From positions 1 through 6,366 of the forward strand of contig JAUXCK010000168.1 in NCBI GenBank assembly GCA_030618925.1: a stretch of 6,366 bases of DNA, in the 5' to 3' direction. Made by a program: the position numbers and the translations under genes. Position 1 is the first letter of the stretch. The number at the start of each line of letters is the position of its first letter. This document shows positions 6,195 to 6,366 of the stretch, one piece after another. Origin of the DNA: Desulfobacteraceae bacterium. Its GTDB lineage: Bacteria; Desulfobacterota; Desulfobacteria; Desulfobacterales; SURF-7. The notes under the pieces are model-generated. The model was given only the letters and a program-made list of their open reading frames with translations. It made no database searches and was not told the DNA's origin.

Positions 6195-6366
6195 ATAATC
6201 ATTAACTACAACAAAGTTAGTTTGGAGCTTCCAGGGTCATCCTGTGAATATTTAAAGCAGAACTTAATTGAAATGTATCAGCAAGGAAAATTTAAACCCG
6301 TTGAGTTAGAAGAATATATTGATAAAGTCACTTTGTTTTTACAACACCTTTCACCCAATATTGCCG
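6195..6366 (+). pseudogene. Possible fragment of a radical SAM protein (YhcC/TIGR01212-like), runs off the window
   Basis: This frame is open for 57 codons, from a stop at 6192-6194 to the window edge. Its last 31 residues, starting at ATG 6273, read MYQQGKFKPVELEEYIDKVT followed by LFLQHLSPNIA. From memory this resembles the segment after the radical SAM core in the YhcC/TIGR01212 family, where an (E)MYxxGxFxxLxxEEYxxxVxxFLxxLPP pattern occurs. The residues before it (for example LELPGSSCEYLKQN) do not fit that family, and the CxxxCxxC iron-sulfur motif is absent. No ribosome-binding site precedes ATG 6273. A truncated remnant is more likely than a complete gene. The family assignment is tentative. 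Confidence 0.3.

Larger units (their letters stand above)
6003..6366. other. AT-rich segment after the break in the dikinase-like gene; no complete gene
   Basis: Homology to the dikinase nucleotide-binding domain ends at codon 1212 (bases 6001-6003), and composition shifts to AT-rich sequence at once. No frame just downstream resumes the missing domain, so this is not a simple frameshift. The segment holds a 7-bp hairpin (6123-6146) and an open stretch at its right end (6195-6366), but no RNA gene, terminator or insertion-sequence end that I can support. It most likely marks a recombination, deletion or insertion junction. Confidence 0.6.

Noticed and set aside
6204..6222. AACTA and TAGTT small hairpin considered as an integron attC-like site
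   Set aside because: The arms are 5 bp, the GTTRRRY core consensus is not met, and the overall attC architecture is missing.
1..6366. CRISPR array, tRNA or rRNA genes
   Set aside because: No regularly spaced repeats and no tRNA-like or rRNA-like conserved segments were seen on either strand.

Overview
The window looks like a piece of a mobile-element-scarred bacterial chromosome of moderate GC content. The closest remembered matches to its protein sequences (the IS4-type transposase, and a long helical protein ending in a dikinase-type ATP-grasp domain) come from sulfate-reducing Desulfobacterota, order Desulfobacterales. That assignment is an inference from recalled family sequences, not from a search.

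Layout from left to right: (1) Bases 1 to about 975 hold the start-codon side of an insertion sequence. An IS4-family DDE transposase runs on the minus strand and leaves the window just after its catalytic glutamate. Its strong ribosome-binding site is partly inside an 8-bp inverted repeat, and an 11-bp near-perfect palindrome lies close to the likely IS end. (2) Bases 1012-2241 (real start probably 1069) encode a beta-class DNA methyltransferase of the SPPY type on the plus strand, with no restriction enzyme beside it. Its start lies in four tandem copies of a GATTAN hexamer. (3) After a 126-base gap, bases 2368-6018 encode a 1216-residue protein: about 900 helical residues of unknown function, followed by the nucleotide-binding domain of the pyruvate phosphate dikinase/PEP synthase superfamily. 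(4) From about base 6003 the dikinase homology stops abruptly, before the QDIEFT-like and LQTR-like motifs. The rest, 6019-6366, is AT-rich and carries no complete gene. A short open stretch at its right end may be a fragment of a radical SAM protein.

How the parts relate: the methyltransferase and the dikinase-like gene share a strand with no clear terminator between them, so they could be co-transcribed, possibly from a promoter-like sequence at the IS end. The dikinase-like protein as encoded lacks residues needed for ATP use in characterised relatives and has no phosphohistidine or PEP/pyruvate domain. It is therefore either a truncated relic or a protein using this fold for something other than dikinase chemistry. 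I see no compelling evidence for a complete new system. The best leads are the broken 3' end of the dikinase-like gene, the unknown 900-residue helical region, and the regulatory structures between the IS and the methyltransferase.
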